From Hartmannibacter diazotrophicus (GTDB lineage: Bacteria > Pseudomonadota > Alphaproteobacteria > Rhizobiales > Pleomorphomonadaceae), in the NCBI RefSeq assembly GCF_900231165.1, contig NZ_LT960614.1:2788550-2852549 (forward strand): a stretch of 64,000 bases of DNA. Direction: 5' to 3'. How positions within the stretch are numbered: position 1 is the first letter of the stretch; each line of letters opens with the position of its first letter. This document shows positions 25,156-34,223 of this stretch, one piece after another. Made by a program: the position numbers and the translations under genes. The notes beneath the pieces are model-generated. The model saw nothing but the letters and a program-made list of their open reading frames with translations. It had not been told where the DNA came from and did not search any database.

Positions 25156-26541
25156 TCAGCGGCCGTCGGGGGTCCGCAGCCCGCCCCACTTGTCGCGCAC
25201 CTTCGTGTAGTGCACTTCCGGCTTGTAGGACGTCACCTTCAGCGAAAGGTCTTCGGAAGACAGCTTGCCGATCGAGGACAGGACCGCGTAGCTGGCGACC
25301 ACCGCGTCACGCTCGGCCTGCACGCGGCTCACCTGAGCGTCAACCAGATCGGTCTGCGCGTTCAGGACGTCCAGCGTGGTGCGCTGTCCGACGCGATGCT
25401 CTTCGATGACACCGTCAAGAGCGAGCCTTGCGGCATCGACCTGCGAGCGGGCCGCAGTGATCTGCGCTTCAGCGGCTTCCAGCGTTCCCCAAGCGGCGAT
25501 GAGCTGCGCCTGCACCTGATCGCGGGTCGAATCGACCTGCAGCTGGGCCTGACCGTACTGCTCCTTGGCCTGGCGGACGCGCGCATAGACCGCGCCGCCC
25601 TGATAGAGCGGAATGTTGATGTCGCCGGTCACGGAGAAGGCCGTCCCGGTGTTCGTGCTCGTCTGGCCGCTGGCCCAGGTCCGCCCAACGGACGTGCTCA
25701 GGGACACCGTCGGAAGCAGCTCGCCTTCGATGATCTTGACATTCAGCGCGGCAACATCCGAATTGAAGACCGCGGCGCTGATCGCCGGATGGTTCTGACG
25801 CGCCTGACTGAGAGCGGAGTCGTAGGACTTCGGCAGCAGCTGGAGCACCGCACGCGCGCTCGACAGACCCTTCGGATCGTGGCCGACCACCTGGCGATAG
25901 GTGCCCTCGTCCGCCTTGACCGTGGCTTCGGCAAGGCTGAGAGCCGAAGACGCCGAAGCAAACGCGGCCTTGGCCTGGGCGACGTCGGTCCGCGTGCCTT
26001 CACCGACCGAGAAACGATCGTTGGCCGCGCGAACCTGCTCGCTGAGGAAGGTCATGTTGCTCTTGCGCAGATCGACGATGGCCCGGTCCTGCACAAGGTT
26101 CATGTAGGCGGTGACGGCATCGAGCAGGACGGTCTGCTCGGTGTTGCGCAGCGCCGCGCGGCTCGCCTTCACCGCCGCCTCGGCCGACTTCACGGAGTTT
26201 TCGGTCCGAAAGCCCCGGAAGATTGGCTGGGTCAGGGTGAGCGCGATCTGTCCGATCCGCGATTCCAGCGTTCGGCTGCTTTGAAAGGTCGCGGTCGCAC
26301 CGGCGCTGACCGTTGGGCGGTAGCCGGCAATCGCGGCGGGCACGCCCTCGTCCGTCGCCCGGGTACCAGCCCGGGCGGCGTTCAACGTTGGATTGTTGGC
26401 ATAGGCCGCAGCAAGAGCTTCGGTCAGGGTCTCTGCGTGTGCCAGGCCGGATCCAAGTCCCAGCACCAGAATGGCCGCTGCGCTCGTTCCAGAAATGAAC
26501 CGTCTCAGTTGCACGTCAAACCTCGCCGTAATCTGCCGCAT
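25156..26541 (-). CDS. tolC: TolC family outer-membrane channel protein
   Basis: This 461-aa protein (ATG 26541) has a signal peptide ending LAHA-ETLTEAL, then two tandem OEP repeats of long alpha-helical barrel segments, with the usual SNNPTL-like start (YANNPTLNAAR), PIFRGFRTE and PLYQGG turns, and DVLNAQTDLVDAQV in the second repeat. TolC proteins form trimeric channels joined to type I secretion or RND pumps. It is not beside pump genes. In Rhizobiales it sits between pcm and popZ, as here. Confidence 0.94.
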   Translation of the reverse strand: MRQITARFDVQLRRFISGTSAAAILVLGLGSGLAHAETLTEALAAAYANNPTLNAARAGTRATDEGVPAAIAGYRPTVSAGATATFQSSRTLESRIGQIALTLTQPIFRGFRTENSVKSAEAAVKASRAALRNTEQTVLLDAVTAYMNLVQDRAIVDLRKSNMTFLSEQVRAANDRFSVGEGTRTDVAQAKAAFASASSALSLAEATVKADEGTYRQVVGHDPKGLSSARAVLQLLPKSYDSALSQARQNHPAISAAVFNSDVAALNVKIIEGELLPTVSLSTSVGRTWASGQTSTNTGTAFSVTGDINIPLYQGGAVYARVRQAKEQYGQAQLQVDSTRDQVQAQLIAAWGTLEAAEAQITAARSQVDAARLALDGVIEEHRVGQRTTLDVLNAQTDLVDAQVSRVQAERDAVVASYAVLSSIGKLSSEDLSLKVTSYKPEVHYTKVRDKWGGLRTPDGR

Positions 26542-26900
26542 CGATGGTTTCCAAGTCCGACAACAGAAGCCGATTATGGTTTCCATCCAATTAATAAGTC
26601 GTATGACCCGATTCTCCCGATAGGGCGACACCGAGCAGTCGTCGCACTGTAAACGGTTCGGGGACTCTGCAAAGGACCAACCGGGCGTTTATGGCCAAAA
26701 AGCTGTCATGTGCGGCAGGAAGGTCACAGATTGGCCGCAAGCTCGGCAAAACCTGCCGGGCCGCCCAGGTCAGAATATCAAAGCACGACGAAAGGCAGGC
26801 AAAATAGTCCTGGCACGGATGCCGGACCTTACGCCGTCAGTCCATCACTAGCGCAGGCTGATCTGCGAAGTAGGCAAGTTAAAGAATCGAATCGGCAACG
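26542..26900. other. intergenic region between pcm and tolC
   Basis: This moderately AT-rich region should hold the tolC promoter on the minus strand. No terminator, tRNA or plausible small gene was seen. Confidence 0.4.
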
Positions 26901-27557
26901 TCAGAAGACGAATTCTTCCTCTTTGGCAAAGCCGGGAAGAAGAGGAGCCGCAGCATTCATCACGATTCGTCCGCTGACATCATCGCCGCTGCGAACATAA
27001 AGCATGGCCCGGGCCGAAAGCCCTCGCCCTTCGATCACGAGAAGGCGTCCGCCATCCTTTAACTGATCGGTAATAGTGTCGGGCAGGATTTCGACCGCGC
27101 CCTCGACGATGATGACGTCATAAGGCCCTTCGGCCTCGTATCCGGCTGCAAGAGGCCCTTCGACGACGGCCGCGTTGTCGATGCCGAGGTCCTGCAGGGC
27201 GGAGGTTGCGAATGCCGCCAGCGCGGCGTCCTCCTCAAGCGCCACGACGGAACTCGCCAGACGTGCAATGACGGCGGTCGAGTAGCCCGTTCCGCAGCCA
27301 AGATCGAGGACGACATCGCCCGGCAGGATGTCCGCCGCCTGGATCATCATCGCAAGCACGCGCGGCATCAGCATGGCACGCCCGCTGGCGCCAAGGCTGA
27401 TCGGCAGATCGGAATAGGCCAGCGCGCGCTGAGCCGAGGGGACGAATTCTTCCCGGGGAATGTCCAGCATGGCGTCGATGATGCGATAGTCGGTCACGTC
27501 GCTCGGACGGACCTGTCCATCGACCATTTTCGTGCGGGCAAGATCGCTGTCGGCCAT
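26901..27557 (-). CDS. pcm: protein-L-isoaspartate O-methyltransferase family protein
   Basis: From ATG 27557 (AGAGG just upstream) this is a 218-aa methyltransferase of the PCMT family. The N-terminal motif MVDGQVRPSDVTD, the substrate region and the SAM-binding motif VLDLGCGTGYSTAVIARL (residues about 80-97) are clear. It repairs isoaspartyl damage in classical members; this alphaproteobacterial subgroup upstream of tolC is diverged, and repair activity is unproven. A longer frame to 27893 is proline/arginine-rich and not coding. Confidence 0.88.
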   Translation of the reverse strand: MADSDLARTKMVDGQVRPSDVTDYRIIDAMLDIPREEFVPSAQRALAYSDLPISLGASGRAMLMPRVLAMMIQAADILPGDVVLDLGCGTGYSTAVIARLASSVVALEEDAALAAFATSALQDLGIDNAAVVEGPLAAGYEAEGPYDVIIVEGAVEILPDTITDQLKDGGRLLVIEGRGLSARAMLYVRSGDDVSGRIVMNAAAPLLPGFAKEEEFVF

Positions 27558-27922
27558 CCTCTGGAATCCCTTGCTGAAATCGCGAGGCCCGCGCTCAGGG
27601 GGCGCCGGCTGTCCAGACCTTCCAATATCCGCGATGTCCGGCACTGACAAGCCCGCTGCGGGCGACAGCCGGCATGATCCGGTAACGGACCGTCGGGAGC
27701 GAGGACATGAAACCGCGCCAACCGCCCGCAACGGGTCCGATATGGCCACGGGCGGATCAGAAGATGGGCAAAAACGGAAAAGAAGGAATGTTGGACGCGG
27801 CGGCCGGCGCAACATGAAGGCCGTTTCGCCCCTCGCCCGACCGAAGGCCTGGACGGTGGCTGGCGTTGCCTCTCTGCGGAAAATTCCGCTCATCTTTCAA
27901 AGCGATGAAGATCGCTCGAAGA
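27558..27922. other. intergenic region between pcm and tRNA-Pro
   Basis: This is GC-rich, with no gene-like frame on either strand and no clear terminator. It should contain the pcm promoter reading left. Confidence 0.4.
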
Positions 27923-27999
<77 letters not shown>

Positions 28000-28151
28000 A
28001 CGCCGCAAAGCCCTATATTTTCCGGCCATCCGATGCAAGCAGGAATTTCGGCCACCGACCGACAAAGTGGAAAGCCCGGCATCCGCGCCATTTTTCGGCG
28101 CGGAAGTTCACACGGATGGCCCCTGCCCGTGCACGTCCTTTAGGACGAAAA

Positions 28152-28961
28152 TCAGCGCGTCTGATCCAGCAGGCGCTTGCATTCCAGCAATTCGAACAGC
28201 GTCGACTGCAGGCGCCTGATGTCATCGCGGGAAAGCGATCCGCCCGGGCCCTGCGCCGCCTCCCCGGCATGCGCCCCGCCCCTGAGCCTGTCCATGAAGC
28301 GGAAGCCGCTTCTTGGCTGCGCCTCCTCCGGCAAGATGCCGGCGGGAAGCGGTTCGTCCGGCAGCACCTCGGCGATAGCCCCGCCAGCGGGACGCGGCGA
28401 GTAGGCCTCCGGCGCCGGCGCCGCATGGCCGGACTCGCGGGAGCCGGCGTCGATCTGCGGATAGTCGTCGCGAGAAGACGGTTCGTAGGACGCAACGTCC
28501 GCCGGGCGGGCCGCATGCGGGCCGGAAAGGTCGACCGGCCTCACGGCTTCCCGTCCACGCTCGGGTGGCGCCTCATAGTCCTCGTCACCATCGCCGTCGT
28601 CATGTGGATACGGGCTCATTGGACCCTGTCCCTGCAACGGAGCGGCACTGGTGGCCTGCAGGACCACCTCGGGAGGAGATCGCCAGATCTCCATGACATA
28701 GTGCACGCCCTGTTCCTTCAGGATGCGCTGAACGCCCTTGATCGTAAAGCCCTGCCCGTAAAGGAGATGACGAATGCCCCGCAGCAGGTCGAGGTCGTCC
28801 GGGCGGTAATAGCGTCGCCCGCCGCCGCGCTTCAGCGGCTTGATCTGCGAAAAGCGTGTTTCCCAGAACCGCAGCACATGCTGAGGAAGATCGAGTTCCT
28901 CGGCAACTTCGCTGATGGTCCGAAAGGCATCGGGTCGCTTCTCCAGGGTCATCTCACGCAT
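28152..28961 (-). CDS. MerR-like transcriptional regulator
   Basis: This 269-aa protein has an N-terminal MerR-type winged helix (residues about 14-85: [20 protein letters not shown], then [20 protein letters not shown]). The long middle is Pro/Asp/Glu-rich and disordered, and a short conserved helix ends the protein ([17 protein letters not shown]). It has no ligand cysteines like classical MerR metal sensors. A MerR-like gene next to ihfA and tRNA-Pro is a standard Rhizobiales arrangement; its function is unknown. It may be co-transcribed with ihfA, though two hairpins lie between them. Confidence 0.9.
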   Translation of the reverse strand: MREMTLEKRPDAFRTISEVAEELDLPQHVLRFWETRFSQIKPLKRGGGRRYYRPDDLDLLRGIRHLLYGQGFTIKGVQRILKEQGVHYVMEIWRSPPEVVLQATSAAPLQGQGPMSPYPHDDGDGDEDYEAPPERGREAVRPVDLSGPHAARPADVASYEPSSRDDYPQIDAGSRESGHAAPAPEAYSPRPAGGAIAEVLPDEPLPAGILPEEAQPRSGFRFMDRLRGGAHAGEAAQGPGGSLSRDDIRRLQSTLFELLECKRLLDQTR

Positions 28962-29291
28962 CCGTCAACATCGGCGACGCCTGCAGGGGCCAGACAGCAA
29001 TACCCGTCCCGCCAGAAGGCCATGAGCCGGCACGAATCATCTCACGCTCCACCATCTTGTTAAACGTGGATTATCTATTGAGCGCAATGGGTTAAACAGG
29101 AGTTCTACGCCAAACGGCGTCATAGACAATGCCCGCAACGCGGCCATTCATCAAGCGTCTGGCGAGCAAAACTGCAAATTCCCCGGCTTGACATGGAGAA
29201 TGGCGCCTGGAGATGCAGGCGCGGGACGGCTATCGCCGTCCCGGACGTCGTCAGGATCAGCCTGCGAGCCGTCTGTCATAGGAATCGATCG
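28962..29291. other. intergenic region between ihfA and the MerR-like gene
   Basis: This holds two tandem hairpins (29203..29242) just after ihfA, an AT-rich patch near 29060-29110 that may be the promoter of the MerR-like gene, and no gene. A TTAA-N7-TTAT at about 29064 is one base from a CtrA box. Confidence 0.45.
29203..29242 (-). terminator. tandem hairpins after ihfA
   Basis: Two perfect stems adjoin: GCGCCTG / CAGGCGC (29203..29222, 6-base loop) and GGGACGGC / GCCGTCCC (29223..29242, loop TATC). They lie about 50 bases after the ihfA stop; there is no T run, so termination would be weak or rho-assisted. Confidence 0.45.
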
Positions 29292-29615
29292 TCAGTCCTC
29301 GGCAGCACCATTGGTGGGCACACCGTTGACGTGGTCCTTCAGGACGTTGCTCGGCTTGAACACAAGCACCCGCCGGGGAAGGATCGGAACCTCCTCGCCG
29401 GTTTTTGGATTCCTACCGATCCGCTCCGTCTTCGAGCGCACGTTGAATGTGCCGAACGACGACAGCTTGACCGACTCACCCGTGACGAGACAGTCCGAAA
29501 TCTCCCTGAGCACCGCTTCCACCAATTCGGCGGACTCGGTACGCGACAATCCGACGTTCTGATAAACAGCCTCGCAAAGATCGGCTCGTGTGACGGTCTT
29601 GCCCCCCATTGGCAT
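29292..29615 (-). CDS. ihfA: integration host factor subunit alpha
   Basis: This HU/IHF-fold protein (107 aa from ATG 29615; an ATG at 29609 is also possible) has the DNA-binding family signatures [28 protein letters not shown] and [12 protein letters not shown] with the intercalating proline in the arm. IHF bends DNA at specific sites, shaping promoters and recombination. It lies between fabH and the MerR-like gene, the usual Rhizobiales order. Confidence 0.96.
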   Translation of the reverse strand: MPMGGKTVTRADLCEAVYQNVGLSRTESAELVEAVLREISDCLVTGESVKLSSFGTFNVRSKTERIGRNPKTGEEVPILPRRVLVFKPSNVLKDHVNGVPTNGAAED

Positions 29616-29791
29616 CACTCTCTTCTTGTTTAAGACACCGTCCGAAGTCAGGATTTAGACTGGGAACGGTATGCCGACATGCCTTTGCGGTCAATATCGT
29701 CAAGGAGATAAGTGCCGAAAACCGACTAACTTTCCGCGCTATCCACCGCTCCCGGCCATCAGCCGGACGCAGCGGTGGACGCCGGTCGGTT

Positions 29792-30760
29792 TTACATGCG
29801 CACGATCACCGCGCCCCAGGTGAAGCCACCACCCATGGCTTCAAGGAGAACGACGTCGCCTTTCTTGATCCGTCCGTCACGCACAGCCGTGTCGAGAGCG
29901 AGCGGAATGGAGGCGGCGGACGTGTTGCCGTGGCTGTCGACCGTCAGGATCGTCTTGTCTTCGGCAATGCCGAGTTTCTTCGCCGAGGCCTCGATAATGC
30001 GGCGGTTTGCCTGGTGGGGAACGAACCAGTCGATGCTCTCGGCGGTTTCCCCGCTCGCCTCGAAGGCATGCTCGATGACATCCGTCACCGCGGCTACCGC
30101 GAACTTGTAGACCTCCCGGCCCTCCATCCTGAGATGGCCGACCGTGCCGGTGGATGACGGACCGCCGTCCACATAGAGCTTGTCGCCGTGGCGCCCGTCG
30201 GCCCGCAGCTGACAGGTGACGACACCCCGCGTGCCGGCATCGTCCTGCGCCTCCATGACGACCGCACCCGCGCCGTCGCCGAAGAGCACGCACGTTGTGC
30301 GGTCGTTCCAGTCGAGGATGCGCGAAAATGTCTCGGCACCGATGACGAGCGCGCGCTTGGCAATGCCGGTCCGCAGCATCGAATCCGCGGTCGTCACGGC
30401 ATAGACGAAGCCGGAGCAGACGGCCTGCAGATCGAAGGCCGCTCCCTTGGCGATCCCGAGGCGGGCCTGAACCTTGGTTGCCGTCGCCGGAAAGGTGTTG
30501 TCCGGCGTCGACGTGGCAAGGATCACCAGATCGATGTCCTCGGCGGCGACACCGGCGGCCTCAAGGGCTTTCAGCGCGGCCTCGACGGCAAGATCGGCGG
30601 TCGTCTGTCCGTCCGCAGCCATATGCCGTTCACGAATGCCCGTCCTTTGGACGATCCATTCGTCTGACGTATCGACCATTTTGGACAGGTCGTCGTTGGT
30701 GAGCACCCGCTCGGGCAGATAGCTGCCCGTGCCCAGGATCACGGATCTGACCACGCTCAA
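29792..30760 (-). CDS. fabH: 3-oxoacyl-ACP synthase III
   Basis: This 322-aa enzyme condenses acetyl-CoA with malonyl-ACP to begin fatty acid synthesis. The catalytic triad is visible: Cys in [10 protein letters not shown], His in [11 protein letters not shown] and Asn in [14 protein letters not shown]. Its ATG overlaps the plsX stop by four bases, so plsX-fabH is coupled, and ihfA follows. Length is normal. Confidence 0.97.
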   Translation of the reverse strand: MSVVRSVILGTGSYLPERVLTNDDLSKMVDTSDEWIVQRTGIRERHMAADGQTTADLAVEAALKALEAAGVAAEDIDLVILATSTPDNTFPATATKVQARLGIAKGAAFDLQAVCSGFVYAVTTADSMLRTGIAKRALVIGAETFSRILDWNDRTTCVLFGDGAGAVVMEAQDDAGTRGVVTCQLRADGRHGDKLYVDGGPSSTGTVGHLRMEGREVYKFAVAAVTDVIEHAFEASGETAESIDWFVPHQANRRIIEASAKKLGIAEDKTILTVDSHGNTSAASIPLALDTAVRDGRIKKGDVVLLEAMGGGFTWGAVIVRM

Positions 30761-31821
30761 GACATCCTTTCCTGTTCGGGCTCAAGGCCGCCGAACCTGC
30801 CGCGGTGATATTCCTCGAGGCCCTCGCGGATCTTTGCCTGCAGGTCGTTGCGGACCATGTCGTAGGCAAGGTCCAGCGCGCTGGCAAAACCTTCCGCATC
30901 GGTACCGCCATGGCTCTTGATGACGATGCCGTTGAGACCGAGGAACACCCCGCCGTTGAGTTTGCGTGGATCGAGCTTCTCGCGCAGCCTGTTGAAGGCA
31001 CTGCGCGCGAAGAGATAACCGATCCGCGCCATGATGGTCCGGCTCATGGCCGCCCTGAGATAGGAGCCCACCTGCTTGGCGGTGCCCTCGGCCGTCTTGA
31101 GCGCGATATTGCCGGCGAAGCCTTCCGTGACCACCACATCGACCTTGCCCTGGCCGATGTCGTCGCCTTCGACGAAGCCGCCATAGGCGATCATCGGCAG
31201 GTTGGCCTCGCGCAACATGGCGCCGGCGGTGCGAACCTCGTCGAGGCCCTTCACCTCCTCGACGCCGATGTTGAGCAGACCCACGGTCGGCTTGTCGAGA
31301 TGGAACAGCGCCCGTGCCATCGCCCCGCCCATGACGGCGAAATCGACCAGTTGCTGCGCGTCGGCGCCGATCGTCGCCCCGACGTCGAGAACGACCGACT
31401 CGCCCTTCATGGTCGGCCAGAGCGCCGCGATCGCCGGACGTTCGATGGCGGCCAGCGTACGCAGGCAGAACTTCGACATCGCCATCAGCGCGCCGGTGTT
31501 GCCGGCCGAAACGGCGACGGAAGCCTCGCCCGTCTTCACCGCCTCGACACTGCGCCACATGCTGGACTTGCCACGCCCCGAGCGCAGCGCCTGGCTCGGC
31601 TTGTCGTCCATGGCGATCGCCACGGCGCAGTGAATGACCGTCGACGACTTGGAAAGCCGGGGCAGGTTCTTCAGCACCTCGGCGATCTTTGCCTCGTCAC
31701 CGTAGAGCAGGAAGTGAATGTCCGGCCGTCGTGCCAGGATCAGTTCGCAGCCGCCCAGAATGACCGACGGCCCATGGTCGCCGCCCATCGCATCGACGGA
31801 AATCTTCATCGGTTGCGCCAT
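30757..31821 (-). CDS. plsX: phosphate acyltransferase PlsX
   Basis: This 354-aa enzyme makes acyl-phosphate from acyl-ACP for phospholipid synthesis. It carries the family start [14 protein letters not shown], the motif GNTGALMA and [19 protein letters not shown]. It is followed by fabH with a four-base overlap. The upstream gene is DUF177 (308 bases away), the common bacterial neighbourhood. Confidence 0.97.
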   Translation of the reverse strand: MAQPMKISVDAMGGDHGPSVILGGCELILARRPDIHFLLYGDEAKIAEVLKNLPRLSKSSTVIHCAVAIAMDDKPSQALRSGRGKSSMWRSVEAVKTGEASVAVSAGNTGALMAMSKFCLRTLAAIERPAIAALWPTMKGESVVLDVGATIGADAQQLVDFAVMGGAMARALFHLDKPTVGLLNIGVEEVKGLDEVRTAGAMLREANLPMIAYGGFVEGDDIGQGKVDVVVTEGFAGNIALKTAEGTAKQVGSYLRAAMSRTIMARIGYLFARSAFNRLREKLDPRKLNGGVFLGLNGIVIKSHGGTDAEGFASALDLAYDMVRNDLQAKIREGLEEYHRGRFGGLEPEQERMS

Positions 31822-32129
31822 GCCGTGCCGTTACCCAGATCCTCAATACGCCTGAACCGACGAGCCCGGCAGAGTCCGCTCCGTCCGTCCTGCTCCGTTC
31901 CGCGGGCCGAAACGGCGGGACGTCGCGTCCGCCGCCCGGGCTCGGAGAGCCAAGCCTCGCGAGGCGCCGCGAACATACCCGCTTCCATCCAGGAAACAAT
32001 AGGCTTGCTGCGGTTCAACTCTTTCGGCTGGCCGGAAAGTGAGCAAAACCGGCAAACCATCGCCGGAGCACGCCCTGCCGCTCAATTCGCCGCGCACACC
32101 GGCCTCCCGGCCGGCAGCGGCCGGCGCCT
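31822..32129. other. intergenic region between DUF177 and plsX
   Basis: This is very GC-rich with short CCGG-type inverted repeats near 32099..32129 just after the DUF177 stop (possible weak terminator). It presumably contains the plsX promoter. No gene was seen; an ORF crossing it on the plus strand is arginine/proline-rich. Confidence 0.4.
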
Positions 32130-32687
32130 TCATTCGCCCTGCCCCTCGCCCTTCAGGGCCCGGAGCTTGGCAAAGGGCGACTCAGGCTCCTCGTCGCCGG
32201 CGTCCTCGATCCGCGGATCGAAGGTTGCCCCCGGCGCCCGCGGATAGGGATCGAGCCCGAGAGCCAGGTGCTCGGCCACGATCTGCCCGACATCGAGATC
32301 GCCGGTCTCCAGCGGCTCCGGCGGATCTTCCGTTTCGGGGTCGACCTCGATTTCCTCGCTGACCGTCTCGATCTCGTCAGCGGGCAGAAACCGGATGTCG
32401 ATCGCCTCGTCCACGGTCTCCTCGACCGGTTCGAGCGTGACGACGCAGGACTGCGTCACCTTGGCGCGAACGCGGCCGGCCACACGCACACCGGTCTTGC
32501 AAAACGGTGAGAGAAGCAGTTCGGCCGACAGCGAGTGCACCGCCGGCAGATCGAGATCGCGTGCCAGTGCGGCGCATTCCTCGTCGTTGGCCACAATGTT
32601 GACCGCCGTTCCGCGCGCGGGCAGTGCCTGCACATCCACCCTTCGGGAAAACGGAAACCTCTCGCTGCTTGTCATGGCTACCTGCAT
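32130..32687 (-). CDS. DUF177 (YceD-like) protein
   Basis: This 185-aa acidic protein has the DUF177 layout: beta-rich N-terminal part, the motif KTGVRVAGRVRAKVTQSCVV containing the conserved Cys, then EPVEETVDEAIDIRFLP and a Glu/Asp-rich tail with LALGLDPYPRAPG. YceD-family proteins are linked to 23S rRNA processing and 50S assembly in plants and E. coli. It follows the bc1 chaperone gene at a 19-base gap. Confidence 0.92.
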   Translation of the reverse strand: MQVAMTSSERFPFSRRVDVQALPARGTAVNIVANDEECAALARDLDLPAVHSLSAELLLSPFCKTGVRVAGRVRAKVTQSCVVTLEPVEETVDEAIDIRFLPADEIETVSEEIEVDPETEDPPEPLETGDLDVGQIVAEHLALGLDPYPRAPGATFDPRIEDAGDEEPESPFAKLRALKGEGQGE

Positions 32688-32706
32688 TCGTTTCCTTGAT
32701 TGGCGA

Positions 32707-33246
32707 TCAGACCGAGACCTTGACCGGCAGGCTGCCTGAGAGCGCCGAAAGGTCCGGTATCGTCATGTCGTCCAGCGCCTTGGCCTGCTTGAGGACATGA
32801 CCCGCAAGCCGCTGCGCCGCTTCGGCGCGCTCGTCGAGCGCATCGTAGATATTGCGTTGAAGCGCCTCTGCCAGACCCTCACGATCCTTTGCATTGATGG
32901 CCTGATCGTAGACGGTATACCGGCCGAAGAAGGCCTGGGAGATCTTCTTCATGCGCTTTGGGACCGACAGATCGCCGATTCCCATTTCACGGATCGTGCG
33001 ATCCATGTCGGCGAAAAAGGCTTCCGTCAGGGTCTGCGCCATTGCCTTGTCGCCATCCCCTTCGCGCTGGAGACGGCGAACCACCAGAACGACATGCAGC
33101 ATCAGCAGGTCAAATCGTCCTTCCACCGTATCGGCCACGGCGAAGTCGGTGTAATAGGCGGGATCGCGGCTTGTGGCCATCACCGCGCCATAGAGACGGT
33201 CAACCGTCCCGGACGTGCGTCGGCGGCGCAGCAGTTGAAGAATCAT
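32707..33246 (-). CDS. ubiquinol-cytochrome c reductase chaperone (CBP3-like)
   Basis: This 179-aa all-helical protein matches the Ubiq_cyt_C_chap family by motifs YTDFAVADTVEGRFDLLMLH, then VVRRLQREG and MGIGDLSVPKRMKKISQAFFGR. The family assists cytochrome b insertion and bc1 assembly in mitochondria and alphaproteobacteria. It is followed by DUF177 on the same strand, and divergent from bamE. Confidence 0.92.
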   Translation of the reverse strand: MILQLLRRRRTSGTVDRLYGAVMATSRDPAYYTDFAVADTVEGRFDLLMLHVVLVVRRLQREGDGDKAMAQTLTEAFFADMDRTIREMGIGDLSVPKRMKKISQAFFGRYTVYDQAINAKDREGLAEALQRNIYDALDERAEAAQRLAGHVLKQAKALDDMTIPDLSALSGSLPVKVSV

Positions 33247-33390
33247 GACCCCTGTCCGATCGATCGAGAGCGGCTTGGAATGGTTGACGATTGCTTTGTG
33301 ACGTAGCGCAGGCTAGGCAAGTTGCCAAGCAGCGATCCAACAACGGCGCGGTGGAATGAATATCGCGCCCGATCGACGGGCAGGAGACAG

Positions 33391-33855
33391 ATGAAGATGA
33401 CGTGTGCCTTGCGCTCGACCAGCATCAAGACATCGATCCGGACGGGCGCATTAGTCCTGGGACTGACACTGGCGCTTGGCGCCTGCGGCGCTCCGCCGCT
33501 TCAGCATGGTTTCGTCATGCCGGAGAACGGTCTGGAGCAGGTGCCGGTTGGCTCCAGTGAGGAGCAGGTCCTTCTCGTGTTCGGCACGCCCACCACGCAG
33601 TCGAGCCTCAACGGCAAGACCTACTACTACATCACCCAGGTGATCGACGAGAATCCGCTGATGGGCCGCTCGATCACGGACCAGCGGGTGCTTGCCATTT
33701 ATTTCAACGACGACAACACCGTCAGCAGGATCGGGGAATACGGGCTGAAGGACGGCCGCGTGTTCGACTTCATCACCCGCAAGACGCCGACGACCGGCAC
33801 GGACCTGAACCTCATCAGCCAGATCCTGAACTCCAAGCCCGCGATGCCCTTCTGA
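33391..33855 (+). CDS. bamE: outer-membrane protein assembly factor BamE
   Basis: This 154-aa lipoprotein starts at ATG 33391 with AGGAG about five bases upstream. A signal peptide ends in the lipobox LALGAC, with Cys as the lipidation site. The mature part has the SmpA/OmlA fold: EQVPVGSSEEQVLLVFGTP, then TYYYITQ, and a C-terminal beta region. BamE is a small subunit of the BAM complex. It is divergent from the bc1 chaperone gene and ends in a strong terminator. Confidence 0.94.
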   Translation: MKMTCALRSTSIKTSIRTGALVLGLTLALGACGAPPLQHGFVMPENGLEQVPVGSSEEQVLLVFGTPTTQSSLNGKTYYYITQVIDENPLMGRSITDQRVLAIYFNDDNTVSRIGEYGLKDGRVFDFITRKTPTTGTDLNLISQILNSKPAMPF

Positions 33856-33880
33856 TCGCGGCGGGTCTTCAAACAAAAAC

Positions 33881-33910
33881 GGCGGCCGGTTTGCCCGGCC
33901 GCCTTTTTTT
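33881..33910. terminator. bidirectional terminator (bamE / bolA)
   Basis: GGCGGCCGG and CCGGCCGCC form a 9-bp stem with a 5-base loop, followed by seven T on the plus strand and GTTTTTGTTT on the minus strand. It serves the convergent bamE and bolA-like genes. Confidence 0.92.
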
Positions 33911-33930
33911 GTTGAGAAAGTGTCTTTCCC

Positions 33931-34164
33931 TCAATCGGGCGCGCTGGTCTGCAGCGCGAGCGCGTGCAGCACGCCGCCCATGTTGCCCTTGAGGGCATTG
34001 TAGACGAGCTGGTGCTGCTGAACGCGGGTCTTGCCGCGGAAACTCTCCGAGACCACGATCGCTGAGTAGTGGTCGCCATCACCGGCCAGATCGCGGATTT
34101 CGATCTTGGCGTCCGGAAGAGCAGCCTTGATCAGCTCTTCGATCTCGCGTGCCTGCATCGCCAT
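33931..34164 (-). CDS. BolA/IbaG family protein
   Basis: This 77-aa protein has the BolA fold: an N-terminal helix (AREIEELIKAALPDAK), DGDHYSAIVVSESFRGK and the conserved HQLVYNAL, with a C-terminal His (LHALAL) able to co-bind an iron-sulphur cluster with a monothiol glutaredoxin. It follows purL at a 59-base gap, the usual alphaproteobacterial position. The expected glutaredoxin gene (grxD) is not next to it; it would be left of here, where bamE lies instead. Confidence 0.92.
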   Translation of the reverse strand: MAMQAREIEELIKAALPDAKIEIRDLAGDGDHYSAIVVSESFRGKTRVQQHQLVYNALKGNMGGVLHALALQTSAPD

Positions 34165-34223
34165 ATCGTCATCCTCCCGACCACTCGATCACTGGCACCG
34201 ACGGTACCAACTCCTCACAGAGA

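Noticed and set aside
29064-29078. TTAA-N7-TTAT near the MerR-like gene as CtrA box
   Set aside because: The second half-site is not TTAA, and an AT-rich patch makes a chance match likely.
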